A DNA stretch of 64,000 nucleotides, from contig CAZFBA010000012.1 of the NCBI GenBank assembly GCA_964517135.1, positions 1-64,000 on the forward strand. The letters run 5' to 3'. Below, in pieces: positions 1 to 8,169 of this stretch. The stretch is from CAZFBA01 sp964517135. Lineage in GTDB: Bacteria > Cyanobacteriota > Vampirovibrionia > JBFMGH01. The notes beneath the pieces were generated by a model. That model was not told the origin of the DNA. It was given only the letters and a program-made list of their open reading frames with translations, and did no database searches. The position numbers and the translations under genes are program-made. How positions within the stretch are numbered: the stretch's first letter is position 1; the number at the start of each line of letters is the position of its first letter.

Positions 1-233
1 TATCCAGGGTGCAGGTAGTATATCCTACCTGTTACCTGTTAAAGGAGGGTTTCAGTGCGCCGGGCTGCGCCCGGCGCACTGAAACCCGACCCCTGAGGGT
101 GGGTGGGCGGGCCCTGAGCGGCCGAAGGCCGCTGAACCTCATAAAGGGCTGGTGTAGGGTCACATCTGGTTGCAATCTTTGTCTGTCTGGGGGCACGTTT
201 GCAGAGGGTTATAATCCCTGCTTCCTCGCTTAA
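1..233. repeat. GC-rich hairpin repeat block, left of the R-M cassette
   Basis: This block is far more GC-rich than its surroundings. It contains a perfect 19-bp stem with a 3-base loop (arms 47-65 and 69-87) and a second hairpin at 118-132 (GCGGCC GAA GGCCGC). The segment at 1-51 recurs at 3485-3537 and the segment at about 182-228 recurs at about 3330-3375, so the same repeat family lies on both sides of the restriction-modification genes. An open frame runs through it but looks like a by-product of the GC-rich repeats, so I do not call it a gene. Confidence 0.75.
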
Positions 234-1378
234 GTTATTTCCATGTAAATATTTTCATAGATTTCTGCCAGGGTATTTCCTTTAACTAAATAAAACTTTG
301 CCTCAGGAGTACCATTAAATTGTCCATGAGAATACCTCATCTCATTTCTAAACTCTATTGTTTTCTCATTATCAGTATTTTTAATTAATGTATAAATATT
401 AAGTTGACTTTTAGGAACATTACAATAAATTTTGTCAATTATAATTTTCTTTTGAAACACTTTAATATCAGGTACAAAATATATTTCGATTGTTTTATCT
501 GTACTTTTTGCATAATAATATTCTTCATTATTTATTTTAAATAAACCGGGTAAAGATTCTGGTGTTGTTTTTACATAAGGTTTTAAGAACTCGCATATAT
601 TGTTTCCTGACGTTAAAGCACAGTGCTTTTTAGCATCAATATACTTTTTATTTGCTTCAACTTTTTCTTTTAACCACTTCGAAAATACCTTTTCTCTTAT
701 ATTAGCATTAGTTGATTTTAAGAATAAAGAATAATTACATTCATTAAAATTGCTAATTTGAGTAGATTGAGGGGGTTTTCTTGTTTTAATATATTCTAAA
801 TGTAAGGTTAACTTTTTATCGATTTTAGCTATAGATTTATAATCTTTTCCTTTATAAATGAATGGATTTGGACCATGCTTAATTAGCAAATCTCTTGTAA
901 TATCAAACCAATCATTAAATTCATTTTCAGAAAAATGCCTGAAAACATGAAGCCCACGTGTAAATTTATCACTATTTGTAATCAAGTTTAGATACCTATA
1001 TAACCCCATATTATCCAGAATAAAACTATCTTCTTTCAAGGAAAACCTGTATTTATCAATAACTAAATCAATAGTATTTCCACTTTGAGAATTTTTACCT
1101 GACCAAACAATATAAGGATTTTTACATATATTAAAAATTTCCTGTATTTTACTAGCTAATTTAAACCCATTTTTAATTGTATTTATCTCTCTTTCTGAAA
1201 AAAAATCGCCAGTGCTGGAGCTAATATCAGATTTTTTTAAGCTTTGGCAATTTTTAATATTGTTTTTACAAACTTCTAAAAAAAATGATGGTGTTATATC
1301 CTCTAGTCTTTTATGCCATTCATAAAAAAAGAACCCGACACCAAGTTCTCTTAAATGAGTTAATACATCAGCCATCAT
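230..1378 (-). CDS. Putative restriction endonuclease of the R-M cassette
   Basis: I do not recognise the family with certainty. Position is the main argument: it follows a C-protein-like regulator on the same strand and is divergent from a cytosine-5 methyltransferase. The protein is about 382 residues, Lys/Asn-rich and soluble, with no signal peptide. A stretch near residues 95-115 reads SGNTIDLVIDKYRFSLKEDS, where an Asp is followed by a beta-strand-like segment and S-L-K, which could be a diverged PD-(D/E)XK core. The frame is open up to 1399, but tandem ATG codons at 1378 and 1375 overlap the end of the regulator gene by about 10 bases, which fits translational coupling; I take 1378 as the start. 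It ends inside the left repeat block. Base composition is very AT-rich. A methylation-associated protein of another kind is possible. Confidence 0.6.
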   Translation of the reverse strand: MMADVLTHLRELGVGFFFYEWHKRLEDITPSFFLEVCKNNIKNCQSLKKSDISSSTGDFFSEREINTIKNGFKLASKIQEIFNICKNPYIVWSGKNSQSGNTIDLVIDKYRFSLKEDSFILDNMGLYRYLNLITNSDKFTRGLHVFRHFSENEFNDWFDITRDLLIKHGPNPFIYKGKDYKSIAKIDKKLTLHLEYIKTRKPPQSTQISNFNECNYSLFLKSTNANIREKVFSKWLKEKVEANKKYIDAKKHCALTSGNNICEFLKPYVKTTPESLPGLFKINNEEYYYAKSTDKTIEIYFVPDIKVFQKKIIIDKIYCNVPKSQLNIYTLIKNTDNEKTIEFRNEMRYSHGQFNGTPEAKFYLVKGNTLAEIYENIYMEIT

Positions 1379-1586
1379 CCAAACCTTTAAACAAGTCATA
1401 AACAGTAATATCTAACGCTTTTGATAGCTTAGTAATAGTTGTCAGGGTTACATTTTTTTCTCCCCTTTCAACCATGCCTATATATGTTCTATGTACTTTA
1501 GCTAATTCAGCTAATTCTTCCTGGCTTAAATGTTTTTCTAATCTTAATTTTTTTATCCTTAAACCAAATTGTTTCAATGTAAGCAT
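1368..1586 (-). CDS. XRE-family regulator, probable R-M controller (C) protein
   Basis: A 72-residue single-domain helix-turn-helix protein. The sequence LSQEELAELAKVHRTYIGMVERGEKN is the classic HTH_3 core (helices 2 and 3), followed by a short C-terminal dimer helix. Length and position, immediately upstream of and overlapping the putative endonuclease gene, match C proteins of type II systems, which delay endonuclease synthesis until the methylase has protected the host DNA. The start at 1586 has an AAGGAG site at a good spacing. A paired operator-like repeat lies upstream in the divergent promoter region (1628-1652). C-protein function is inferred from context and size; the HTH fold is clear. 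Confidence 0.85.
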   Translation of the reverse strand: MLTLKQFGLRIKKLRLEKHLSQEELAELAKVHRTYIGMVERGEKNVTLTTITKLSKALDITVYDLFKGLDDG

Positions 1587-1627
1587 ATATGAGTTCTCCT
1601 TAAGATTTTTTATGATAAAATTTGTAT

Positions 1628-1652
1628 AACTATAGTTCTACATACTATAATT
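1628..1652. promoter_or_regulatory. Candidate C-box operator between controller and methylase
   Basis: Two related 8-mers, ACTATAGT (1629-1636) and ACTATAAT (1644-1651), stand 15 bp apart in the 112-bp divergent region; the first is part of the perfect 10-bp palindrome AACTATAGTT (1628-1637). Tandem half-palindromic boxes at this spacing upstream of the controller gene are how C proteins usually autoregulate. Binding is inferred. Confidence 0.5.
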
Positions 1653-1698
1653 AGCATCTGATTTAGCGATATTATTTAAAAGGTTTTTAAAAAGCAAC

Positions 1699-2991
1699 AT
1701 GAAAAGAAAAAGAGTTCTATCACTATTTTCAGGATGCGGAGGAATGGATTTAGGTTTTGAAGGAGGTTTTTACACATTAAAATGTCTCATCAACCCGCAA
1801 ATACATTCTGAATGGCTAAAAGAAAGTGAAAATGGATATATTAAATTACCTGAAACCTCTTTTAAAACCGTATTTGCAAACGATATATTAACCAGCGCAA
1901 AGGCTTCTTGGCTTCCTTACTTTACAAAAAGAGGCACAAGCCCTGATGTGTTTCATTTGGCCAGCGTTGTAGACCTAGTTAAAAAATACAAAGACGGAAA
2001 ATTTATCTTTCCTCAAAATATTGATGTTGTTACAGGTGGTTTTCCTTGTCAGGATTTCAGTTTAGCTGGTAAAAGAAAAGGGTTTAAGTCTCACAAAAAT
2101 CATTTAGGAGTTGTTGGAGATGAAACAGGTGATCCAACAATCGAGAATAGAGGATTGCTTTATATATGGATGAAGGAAGTTATCGAAATAGTAAAGCCTA
2201 AAATGTTTATTGCTGAAAACGTAAAGGGTTTGGTTACATTAGATGAAGCAAAAACAATTATAGAGAATGATTTTAGAACTATAGACAAAAATGGCTATCT
2301 TGTACTACCTGCAAGGGTATTAAGAGCAGCAAGCTACGGAATACCACAAAACAGAGAACGAGTATTTTTTATTGGCTTCAACAAAAAATATATTACACAA
2401 AAGGCTATTATTAATCTCCAAAAAAGCAATATAGATTTTGAATATGATCCTTATCCACCTATAACTCACTATCAAGCAAACGGATCAAATACACAAAAAA
2501 CTGTTTTTGATTTTAATAGTGATCATTTAAACCTTGTACCATTTGTGAGAACGAAAGAAGTACTTAAAGGATTAAAAGAACCTTCAGAAGAAGAAAAAGA
2601 CTTGTCTCAAATCAATTATTCTAAAGCACGTTTTTATGGTAAGAATCTTCAAGGCAATTCAGAAATACACCTGGATGATATCGGCCCAACTATCAGATCA
2701 GAACATCATGGAAATATTGAATTCAGGAGGTTATCTAAAGAAAATGGTGGTAAACATCTGGAAGAACTGGAAAAAGGTTTAGCTGAAAGAAGATTAACTG
2801 TTAGGGAGTGTGCAAGATTACAAACCTTTCCTGATGATTATGCATTTGTAAAGCAAGGGAAAAGAAATGATCCACTAAATATCTCTGCATCAGCTGCTTA
2901 TAAGCTTATTGGCAATGCAGTTCCGCCTTTACTGGCGTATCATATAGCTAAAAAAATAGATTATATTTGGGATAATATTTTTGTAGATTGA
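1699..2991 (+). CDS. DNA (cytosine-5) methyltransferase
   Basis: A 430-residue C5-methyltransferase with the family motifs in order: motif I LSLFSGCGGMDLGFEGG near the N-terminus (SAM binding), motif IV GGFPCQDFS with the catalytic Cys at residue 117, motif VI ENVKGL, motif VIII QNRERVFFIGF, then a variable target-recognition region, motif IX RLTVRECARLQTFPDDY and motif X LIGNAVPPLL. All motifs look intact, so it should be active. It is divergent from the controller/endonuclease pair, the usual R-M arrangement. The recognition site cannot be read from the sequence. An insertion of about 60 residues between motifs I and IV makes it somewhat longer than the minimal bacterial enzymes. No strong ribosome binding site precedes the ATG. 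Confidence 0.95.
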   Translation: MKRKRVLSLFSGCGGMDLGFEGGFYTLKCLINPQIHSEWLKESENGYIKLPETSFKTVFANDILTSAKASWLPYFTKRGTSPDVFHLASVVDLVKKYKDGKFIFPQNIDVVTGGFPCQDFSLAGKRKGFKSHKNHLGVVGDETGDPTIENRGLLYIWMKEVIEIVKPKMFIAENVKGLVTLDEAKTIIENDFRTIDKNGYLVLPARVLRAASYGIPQNRERVFFIGFNKKYITQKAIINLQKSNIDFEYDPYPPITHYQANGSNTQKTVFDFNSDHLNLVPFVRTKEVLKGLKEPSEEEKDLSQINYSKARFYGKNLQGNSEIHLDDIGPTIRSEHHGNIEFRRLSKENGGKHLEELEKGLAERRLTVRECARLQTFPDDYAFVKQGKRNDPLNISASAAYKLIGNAVPPLLAYHIAKKIDYIWDNIFVD

Positions 2992-3049
2992 CAAGAGTGA
3001 ACAGCAGTAAACTTTCATCTTTCTTCGACAGGGTGTTCAATCGGTAGTC

Positions 3050-3540
3050 ATTTCCTGTCACCTGCTAAATGTTTTGTTTGCTTATTCTCAGCAAGTTCCC
3101 TTCCACTTTCCCCTGAAGGGGTGCCATGGCTGGCACCTGACCCCATAAAGGGGGCAAAGCCCCCTTTCGCCTGCAAAGCAGGCTATCCCCCTCCGCTTTC
3201 CCCTGAAGGGATGGCCATCTCTAATCATAATGTCATTTAGAGCTGCCGCATTGAAAAAAGTGGAGCAAAAACTTTTCACAATTGCCCTGCTGACTTTACA
3301 CGCAGGCTCAAGTGTTCGCCTGCTTGAGCCTGTCTGGGGTCATGTTTGCAGAGGGTTATAATCCCTGTTACCTCACTAAAGGAGGGTTTGTTTGCTTATT
3401 CTCAGCAAGTTCCCGCCCACTGCCACCCTTCAATTCGGGTTATGCTCGGCTCACTTCGTTCGCCTCGCAAACCCTCTTAAATCAGTATCCAGGGTGCAGG
3501 TAGTATATCCTCCCTGTTACCTCACTAAAGGAGGGTTGCA
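3050..3540. repeat. GC-rich hairpin repeat block, right of the R-M cassette
   Basis: A mosaic of repeat units shared with 1-233 and with the loop of the element at 50794-50977. The unit GTTTGCTTATTCTCAGCAAG occurs at about 3075 and about 3387. Small perfect hairpins include AAAGGGGGC/GCCCCCTTT and GCCTGC/GCAGGC (3144-3185). The tail CTGTTACCTCACTAAAGGAG appears at about 3365 and about 3516, with a variant at 31-47. Short open frames here follow the repeat pattern and look non-coding. Confidence 0.75.
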
Positions 3541-3556
3541 TTGCCTCTGTCAAAGT

Positions 3557-3610
3557 AGAAGATTGTAAATATAAATAGTCAGTTTGAGAAAAACTTCGGG
3601 AAGTCTGAAA
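3557..3610. repeat. Inverted copy of a sequence also found next to HigBA
   Basis: The reverse complement of this segment matches 49036-49085: both carry CTTCCCG, then TTTTTCTCAA, then ACTGACTATTTATA. One copy lies just upstream of ParDE and the other just downstream of HigA. It may be the end of a mobile element; no longer homology is visible. Confidence 0.55.
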
Positions 3611-3683
3611 AATCATAAATTAATAAAAACAATATATTGAAAAAATTCGATATATGCTATACAATAAAATACATGTATTACAT

Positions 3684-3730
3684 TGTATAGATAGAGGCCA
3701 TATATTAATTATTTACGTGGAATAGTATAA
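3684..3730. repeat. Dispersed repeat, short copy upstream of ParDE
   Basis: Contains TATATTAATTATTTACGTGG followed by AATAGTATAA. Longer copies are at 13153-13232 and 62390-62476. In this copy the TATAA-containing end lies just before the ParD ribosome binding site, so it may supply a promoter element. Confidence 0.7.
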
Positions 3731-3742
3731 AAGGATTTTATT

Positions 3743-4000
3743 ATGGGAATACCAGATGCACATGAAAAAGAACCTGTATCATTCAGGATAAAGAAACAAA
3801 TAAAAAATGATCTTGCTAATTTAGCTGAAACAACTGGACGTTCACAGACTTTTTTAGTAGAAGAAGCTTTGCAGGAATATATTAATTTGAATGTCTGGCA
3901 AATTAATGCCATTAAAGAAGGGATTAAAGCTGCTGAAAATGGAGAATTTTATTCCACTGAAGAAGTATTAGCTCAATTGGAGGAAAGTGGTGAAAAATAA
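3743..4000 (+). CDS. ParD-like ribbon-helix-helix antitoxin
   Basis: An 85-residue protein. Residues about 9-47 (EPVSFRIKKQIKNDLANLAE, then RSQTFLVEEALQEYI) fit the ribbon-helix-helix fold: a short strand that pairs in the dimer, then two helices. The C-terminal third (IKEGIKAAENGEFYSTEEVLAQLE) is the helix-loop typical of ParD/CopG-type antitoxins that wraps the toxin. AGG lies 8 bases before the ATG. The gene overlaps the toxin gene by about 14 bases, so the two are translationally coupled. The complex would be expected to bind the promoter just upstream. Confidence 0.9.
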   Translation: MGIPDAHEKEPVSFRIKKQIKNDLANLAETTGRSQTFLVEEALQEYINLNVWQINAIKEGIKAAENGEFYSTEEVLAQLEESGEK

Positions 4001-4289
4001 ACTCCGATGGAGCAGTAAAGCTTTCCAGGATATAATGTCAATAAAAAAGTATATAGAAAAAGATAACCCAACAGCAGCAGTTGATTTAACCAAAAGAATA
4101 GTACTAAAAGTTGTTGAACAGTTAACAACATTTCAAAATATTGGCAAGGCCGGTCGAGTATCAGGAACAAGAGAATTAATTATTCCAGATACTCCTTATA
4201 TTGCTGTTTATTGGGTTAAATTAGGTGTAATAGAAGTTTTAAGAGTGTTGCATACCTCAATGAAATGGCCTGATAGTTTTGAAGAATAA
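3987..4289 (+). CDS. ParE/RelE-family toxin
   Basis: A 100-residue toxin-fold protein. It starts with the family pattern LRWSSKAFQDIMSIKKYIEKDNPTA (strand 1 plus two helices) and carries GKAGRVSGTRELIIPDTPYIAVYWV (the central strands) and IEVLRVLHTSMKWP at the end, where the R-V-L-H..M.WP signature of ParE occurs. ParE proteins act on DNA gyrase, whereas RelE homologues cut mRNA; the sequence resembles ParE more. The frame opens with two GTG codons, 3987 and 3990, inside the antitoxin gene; GGAGG at 3979-3983 favours 3990. The pair lies right after the R-M repeat block, in an accessory zone. Confidence 0.9.
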   Translation: MVKNKLRWSSKAFQDIMSIKKYIEKDNPTAAVDLTKRIVLKVVEQLTTFQNIGKAGRVSGTRELIIPDTPYIAVYWVKLGVIEVLRVLHTSMKWPDSFEE

Positions 4290-4314
4290 TGAGTTCAACA
4301 AGGCACTTTGTTCT

Positions 4315-4480
4315 GACCTGCCCCCATTTAGGTTCCAGTTTTTAACTTGGTAAATCCAATAACATCTGCATATTCCTGTGGTGTTAGTCTTGTACTTTAT
4401 TGTCATTGCTTTTTCCTTTTGCTTCTAATTTCTCTTTTCAGAAAGGAAAATGTCTATCTTTTTTTCTGTCTAAAAAAACC
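4315..4480. repeat. 166-bp perfect direct repeat, copy 1 (IS-end relic)
   Basis: Identical to 5602-5767. It begins GACCTGCCCCCATTTAGG, which resembles the terminal sequence of IS3-type elements. On the minus strand it encodes a short tail LTPQEYADVIGFTKLKTGT followed by a stop, resembling the C-terminus of an IS3-type transposase. No other transposase sequence is present. The IS origin is inferred. Confidence 0.8.
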
Positions 4481-4598
4481 GACTCATTATAAAATTCAGT
4501 AATAATATCTGTTATAAAATATTGTAAAAGTTTATATATACAGAATATACAACGTTATTGTTAAATATATAAAAATAATTCATAATCATTAAGAGTAA

Positions 4599-5552
4599 TT
4601 GTCTTTTTATGGTTACGAGAGATTAAAACAGGCTAGGCATTTAATGAGTTCATTAGATTTACATTTGAGATTTAATGATATGCGCATGGCTTATTCTGGA
4701 ACTCTGATGCAATTTAAAAACAGGGTCAACTCTGGTATGACAGATGTCTCGTTTCATAATAATTCAGCGAGTATGTTTATAGGTACGCCCCCCCAGTCTG
4801 GTTTGCTCGCCAGTTCCAGTTTTGGTTTGGCTTCGGAAAGTGCCTCTGCAGGCGCTAAAACCAGTTCCAACCTTCTGGAAGATATAACCAAACAATTCGG
4901 TGATGTCCTGAACTTCTTTGAAAGTGATATTTTTAAAGCTCTATCCAATGTTCAACAACAAAAGCAAACTATTCAGGAATATAGTGATAAAAATGCCCCA
5001 CAAAAAACCAGGCCCTTTGAAGATAGAAATAAACCCCACGCTAGTAATCCATTTCTGAAAAAGGAAGAAGAAAAAGAAGACAAAGCTGGCCAGCCGAATG
5101 ATAACAGTCAAAACACCATTGATCAAGTCCGATATCTCAATGGTGGTCAGCAAAATAATATGCAGAAACCTCAAACAGTAAATGAAATGTTTTTAAAACC
5201 TTTCCAAGATGAAGAAAACATGGGTATATTTCATAGACTCAATAATCAGGAAAAAACATTAAAAGATGAGATATTAGCTGCAAGAAAAGAAAATGATAAA
5301 GTACTCAATAACCTTTCACAATTTTACTCTGATGCTATTATAAGGTTTAAAGACCTGAAATTATTTGCAGATGAAAAAGCACTGACAGGTTTAAATAAAT
5401 ATTATATGGCAAATAATAAATCCTACCAAGGCAATGACGGCAATAAAGGTGCTAATATTGCTCAAACTGATGAAACAAAAACCAATAATCCATTTATAGT
5501 TGGCCACCTGAATGAAAAACAGTTTTTCAATGCTAGTTTACAGACTAATTAA
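4599..5552 (+). CDS. Unknown Gln/Asn-rich protein between direct repeats
   Basis: A 317-residue protein that I do not recognise. The frame opens with TTG at 4599; an ATG at 4644 is a possible alternative start, and neither has a strong ribosome binding site. There is no signal peptide or membrane segment. Residues about 80-130 (LLEDITKQFGDVLNFFESDIFKALSNVQQQKQTIQEY) and about 215-265 look helical. The middle is charged and low in complexity (KKEEEKEDKAGQ). It has two NPF tripeptides (SNPFL near residue 150 and NNPFI near the C-terminus). It is the only gene between the two identical 166-bp repeats, so it may have arrived as cargo. A secreted effector is one possibility, but nothing in the sequence proves it. 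Confidence 0.65.
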   Translation: MSFYGYERLKQARHLMSSLDLHLRFNDMRMAYSGTLMQFKNRVNSGMTDVSFHNNSASMFIGTPPQSGLLASSSFGLASESASAGAKTSSNLLEDITKQFGDVLNFFESDIFKALSNVQQQKQTIQEYSDKNAPQKTRPFEDRNKPHASNPFLKKEEEKEDKAGQPNDNSQNTIDQVRYLNGGQQNNMQKPQTVNEMFLKPFQDEENMGIFHRLNNQEKTLKDEILAARKENDKVLNNLSQFYSDAIIRFKDLKLFADEKALTGLNKYYMANNKSYQGNDGNKGANIAQTDETKTNNPFIVGHLNEKQFFNASLQTN

Positions 5553-5601
5553 AATACTTTATACGGGATGAATTTTTTTATATGTAAGAGATAAACATCC
5601 A

Positions 5602-5767
5602 GACCTGCCCCCATTTAGGTTCCAGTTTTTAACTTGGTAAATCCAATAACATCTGCATATTCCTGTGGTGTTAGTCTTGTACTTTATTGTCATTGCTTTT
5701 TCCTTTTGCTTCTAATTTCTCTTTTCAGAAAGGAAAATGTCTATCTTTTTTTCTGTCTAAAAAAACC
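5602..5767. repeat. 166-bp perfect direct repeat, copy 2 (IS-end relic)
   Basis: Second copy of 4315-4480, 1287 bp downstream and identical over the full 166 bp. Identity over this length means recent duplication or conversion. The downstream flanks (GACTCATTATAAAA against TAACTCATTATAAT) stay similar for about ten bases more. Confidence 0.85.
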
Positions 5768-5894
5768 TAACTCATTATAATATCAACCTTTGCACATTAG
5801 GAACAAAATTTGCTGGTAATATTCACATTTAATAAGGTATGAAAATATGCTTAAATTTATTAAGATAGTTATTTAATTGTAAAGACAAATTAAA

Positions 5895-6833
5895 ATGAAA
5901 AGATTTTTTTTCCTGATTATAACTATTTCACTTATCATAATACTCTCAGGCGACAATCTGGTATTCTCGCAAAGTGCACCCGTGCCACGGCCATTGATGC
6001 AGCCTTCAGACCTCGGGCCGCAACCTTCTTCAACCCCTGTGAATCCAGAATATAGATCAACAAATGATTGTGCAACAAATAACTGCCCCCCTCCACTGCC
6101 GCAAATCAGAAATAATCAACAATCCACAAATATCAATATACCTCAAAAACCACCCCCGGGGAAGTTTGGCAACATTCCACCACCCCCCGGACAGCAAATT
6201 CAACCGCCACCAGCTAATGAAGGCCCGCAAAATGTTCTCATTATTTTCGATGCGTCATACAGCATGGAAGAAAAAATTAACGGGAAACGTAAAATTGATG
6301 TTGCCAAAAGAGTTGTCTATAACACCGTAAAGAACATCCCACCAGATACAAGAGTAGGTCTGAGAGTGTATGGACACAAACTGGGAATTATCGGACTTTA
6401 CCCGTGCAGGAAAACTGAGCTGCTGGTGCCGGTGCAATTCAACACCAGCGGGGCTATTATAGAAAAGTTAAGAAGTATTAATCCCACAGGACAAACCCCT
6501 ATAACCTATTCAGTCAAAATGGCAGTTGAAAATGATTTCCATGGCCTCAACGGCCCTAAAAGAATTATACTTGTGTCTGATGGTATGGAAACCTGTGATG
6601 GAAATCCCTGTGACTATGCGGTCGAAATGGTAAGGAGGGGAATCGAATTGAAAGTTGATGTAGTTGGTTTTGCCCTGAAAAACCCGGCAGCTATTAATCA
6701 GCTTAAATGCATTGCCCTTTCAACAGGTGGAAAATTCTTTACCGCCGATACCGAAGCCGCCCTCGCCAGGAGCTTACAGAACAGCTTCCATGTCAAAAAA
6801 GACGTACAGGGTAAAATTTTGTTTAATAAATAG
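5895..6833 (+). CDS. Exported von Willebrand factor A domain protein 1
   Basis: 312 residues with an N-terminal signal peptide (to about residue 27, FSQSAP), a Pro-rich linker of about 75 residues, and a VWA domain from about residue 112 to the end. The metal-ion adhesion site is complete: DASYS (DxSxS) near 121-125, Thr in TGQTPI, and Asp in SDGMETC. Cys residues in YPC, ETCDGNPC and LKC could form disulfides after export. First gene of a five-gene same-strand operon that also holds a second VWA protein 9 bases downstream with nearly the same core (ITDGLETCGGNPC). VWA domains bind protein ligands through Mg2+; the ligand here is unknown. Extracytoplasmic location is inferred from the signal peptide. 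Confidence 0.85.
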   Translation: MKRFFFLIITISLIIILSGDNLVFSQSAPVPRPLMQPSDLGPQPSSTPVNPEYRSTNDCATNNCPPPLPQIRNNQQSTNINIPQKPPPGKFGNIPPPPGQQIQPPPANEGPQNVLIIFDASYSMEEKINGKRKIDVAKRVVYNTVKNIPPDTRVGLRVYGHKLGIIGLYPCRKTELLVPVQFNTSGAIIEKLRSINPTGQTPITYSVKMAVENDFHGLNGPKRIILVSDGMETCDGNPCDYAVEMVRRGIELKVDVVGFALKNPAAINQLKCIALSTGGKFFTADTEAALARSLQNSFHVKKDVQGKILFNK

Positions 6834-6842
6834 GGGTGAACA

Positions 6843-7538
6843 TTGTTTAAAAAAGCATTAACAGCAGGTCTTGTTCTGGCTTTATTATTTATTCTTTCAA
6901 CAAAACTTATTGCGCAAAACTCAAACGAAAATATACTCATCATTCTGGATCTTTCAAGGAGCATGAATGAATATATCAATAAGCATGAAACTAAAATGGA
7001 TGTAGCAAGAGATTCTGTAAAAGAAGTCATACAGGCACTTTCAGACGATATAAAAATAGGGCTGCGTGTCTACGGGCATAAAAGCGGCTTTCTAGGAATG
7101 AATCAGTGCAGTCAATCTAAACTGGTTGTGCCAGTGGAACAAAATAATAAGAAAAATATACTTGATCAAATAGATAAGCTTGATCCCAGTGGTGTGACTC
7201 CTATAGAATATTCACTAAGAAAAGCACTGGGAGATTTAAAAAATGTTGAAGGCCCCAAAAGAATTATCCTCATTACCGATGGGCTTGAAACTTGCGGCGG
7301 CAACCCATGTAGCTTTGCCGGAGATATTGCGTCAAAACATCCTGATATAAAAGTAGATGTCATTAGCTTCGGAAGAAATGTTAAAAATGTTTCGCTGGAT
7401 TCACAACTTCAATGTATTTCATTAAAAACGAGTGGCCGCTTTAGCCGGGCAGATACGCAGGCAGAGCTTGTTAAGTCTATTAACTCCAGCGTGCAGGTTG
7501 ACAAAAGCATCTACTGGCAGGTAAAACCAAATTATTAG
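6843..7538 (+). CDS. Exported von Willebrand factor A domain protein 2
   Basis: 231 residues, a tandem paralogue of the preceding gene without the Pro-rich linker. Signal peptide to about residue 25 (STKLIAQN), then a VWA domain with DLSRS (DxSxS), the Thr of SGVTPI and TDGLETC. The paired Cys residues (NQC, ETCGGNPC, LQC) match those of its neighbour. Translation starts at a TTG, supported by an AGGGGTGA site 5-10 bases upstream. The two copies probably arose by duplication and may form a heteromeric surface or periplasmic assembly; this is inference. Confidence 0.85.
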   Translation: MFKKALTAGLVLALLFILSTKLIAQNSNENILIILDLSRSMNEYINKHETKMDVARDSVKEVIQALSDDIKIGLRVYGHKSGFLGMNQCSQSKLVVPVEQNNKKNILDQIDKLDPSGVTPIEYSLRKALGDLKNVEGPKRIILITDGLETCGGNPCSFAGDIASKHPDIKVDVISFGRNVKNVSLDSQLQCISLKTSGRFSRADTQAELVKSINSSVQVDKSIYWQVKPNY

Positions 7539-7556
7539 TCAAAAAGGAGGTTTCAA

Positions 7557-8138
7557 TTGTTTAAGAAAACAGCTACTATATGCGTTATACTGGCACTGGT
7601 TATGAGTATGTTAGCCAGTCCTCAAGTTTTCGCACAGGATAATAAAGATAAACCCGAAACAGAACAGGCCAAAAAAGAATCTCTAAAATCACCTGAAGAA
7701 CTTAAAGCTTATCAGAGCAAATGCTCTATGCTGGATCCGCTTGATCTGGTTGCAAATCCAGAAGAATACCTTGATAAATATATATTTATTGAAGGTAAAT
7801 TTGATAAATATACTACCCTTGGCCTCGACTATAAAAAAGCACAGAGAGATTCAAAAGATTATATCACCTTTCTGATAAGAAGACCTGACGTTAAAAGAGA
7901 TAGAAGAGTCATACCACTGTCTGAACTCAAGCTCATTATATCCCGTAAAGTTGCTGAAAACTATATTAACCTCGAAAGCGGAGATGAAGTAAAAATATAT
8001 GGAAAAGTCTTTTCAACTGCCCTTGGTGATCCATGGGTTGATGTAGATCACCTTTCTTCTGATAAAAAAGACCTTACTGCACAGCCAAAAGACAAAGACT
8101 CTGCCAGCAAAAATGAATTAGAAGAGTCTGATAACTAA
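7557..8138 (+). CDS. Exported protein of the VWA operon
   Basis: 193 residues. A signal peptide ends near VFAQD (about residue 27), followed by a charged linker and a compact domain from about residue 55 to 170: DLVANPEEYLDKYIFIEGKF, then YKKAQRDSKDYITFLIRRPD and SGDEVKIYGKVFST..GDPWVDVD. This looks like a small beta-barrel (OB-like) domain of the kind seen in exported bacterial stress and envelope proteins. It starts at TTG with a strong AAGGAGG eight bases upstream. The highly charged C-terminal tail is low in complexity. Function unknown; it lies 18 bases behind the second VWA gene, so it is co-transcribed. Confidence 0.75.
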   Translation: MFKKTATICVILALVMSMLASPQVFAQDNKDKPETEQAKKESLKSPEELKAYQSKCSMLDPLDLVANPEEYLDKYIFIEGKFDKYTTLGLDYKKAQRDSKDYITFLIRRPDVKRDRRVIPLSELKLIISRKVAENYINLESGDEVKIYGKVFSTALGDPWVDVDHLSSDKKDLTAQPKDKDSASKNELEESDN

Positions 8139-8169
8139 ACCCGCTATTAATAAGTAAATTCAAAAACAT

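Noticed and set aside
9..233. Open frame of 74 codons in the left repeat block
   Set aside because: It follows the GC-rich hairpin repeat, has palindromic codons and no ribosome binding site; the same repeats elsewhere are not open in a consistent frame.
3088..3503. Open frames on both strands in the right repeat block
   Set aside because: They are made of repeat units and hairpins shared with other intergenic copies, so they are not independent coding sequences.
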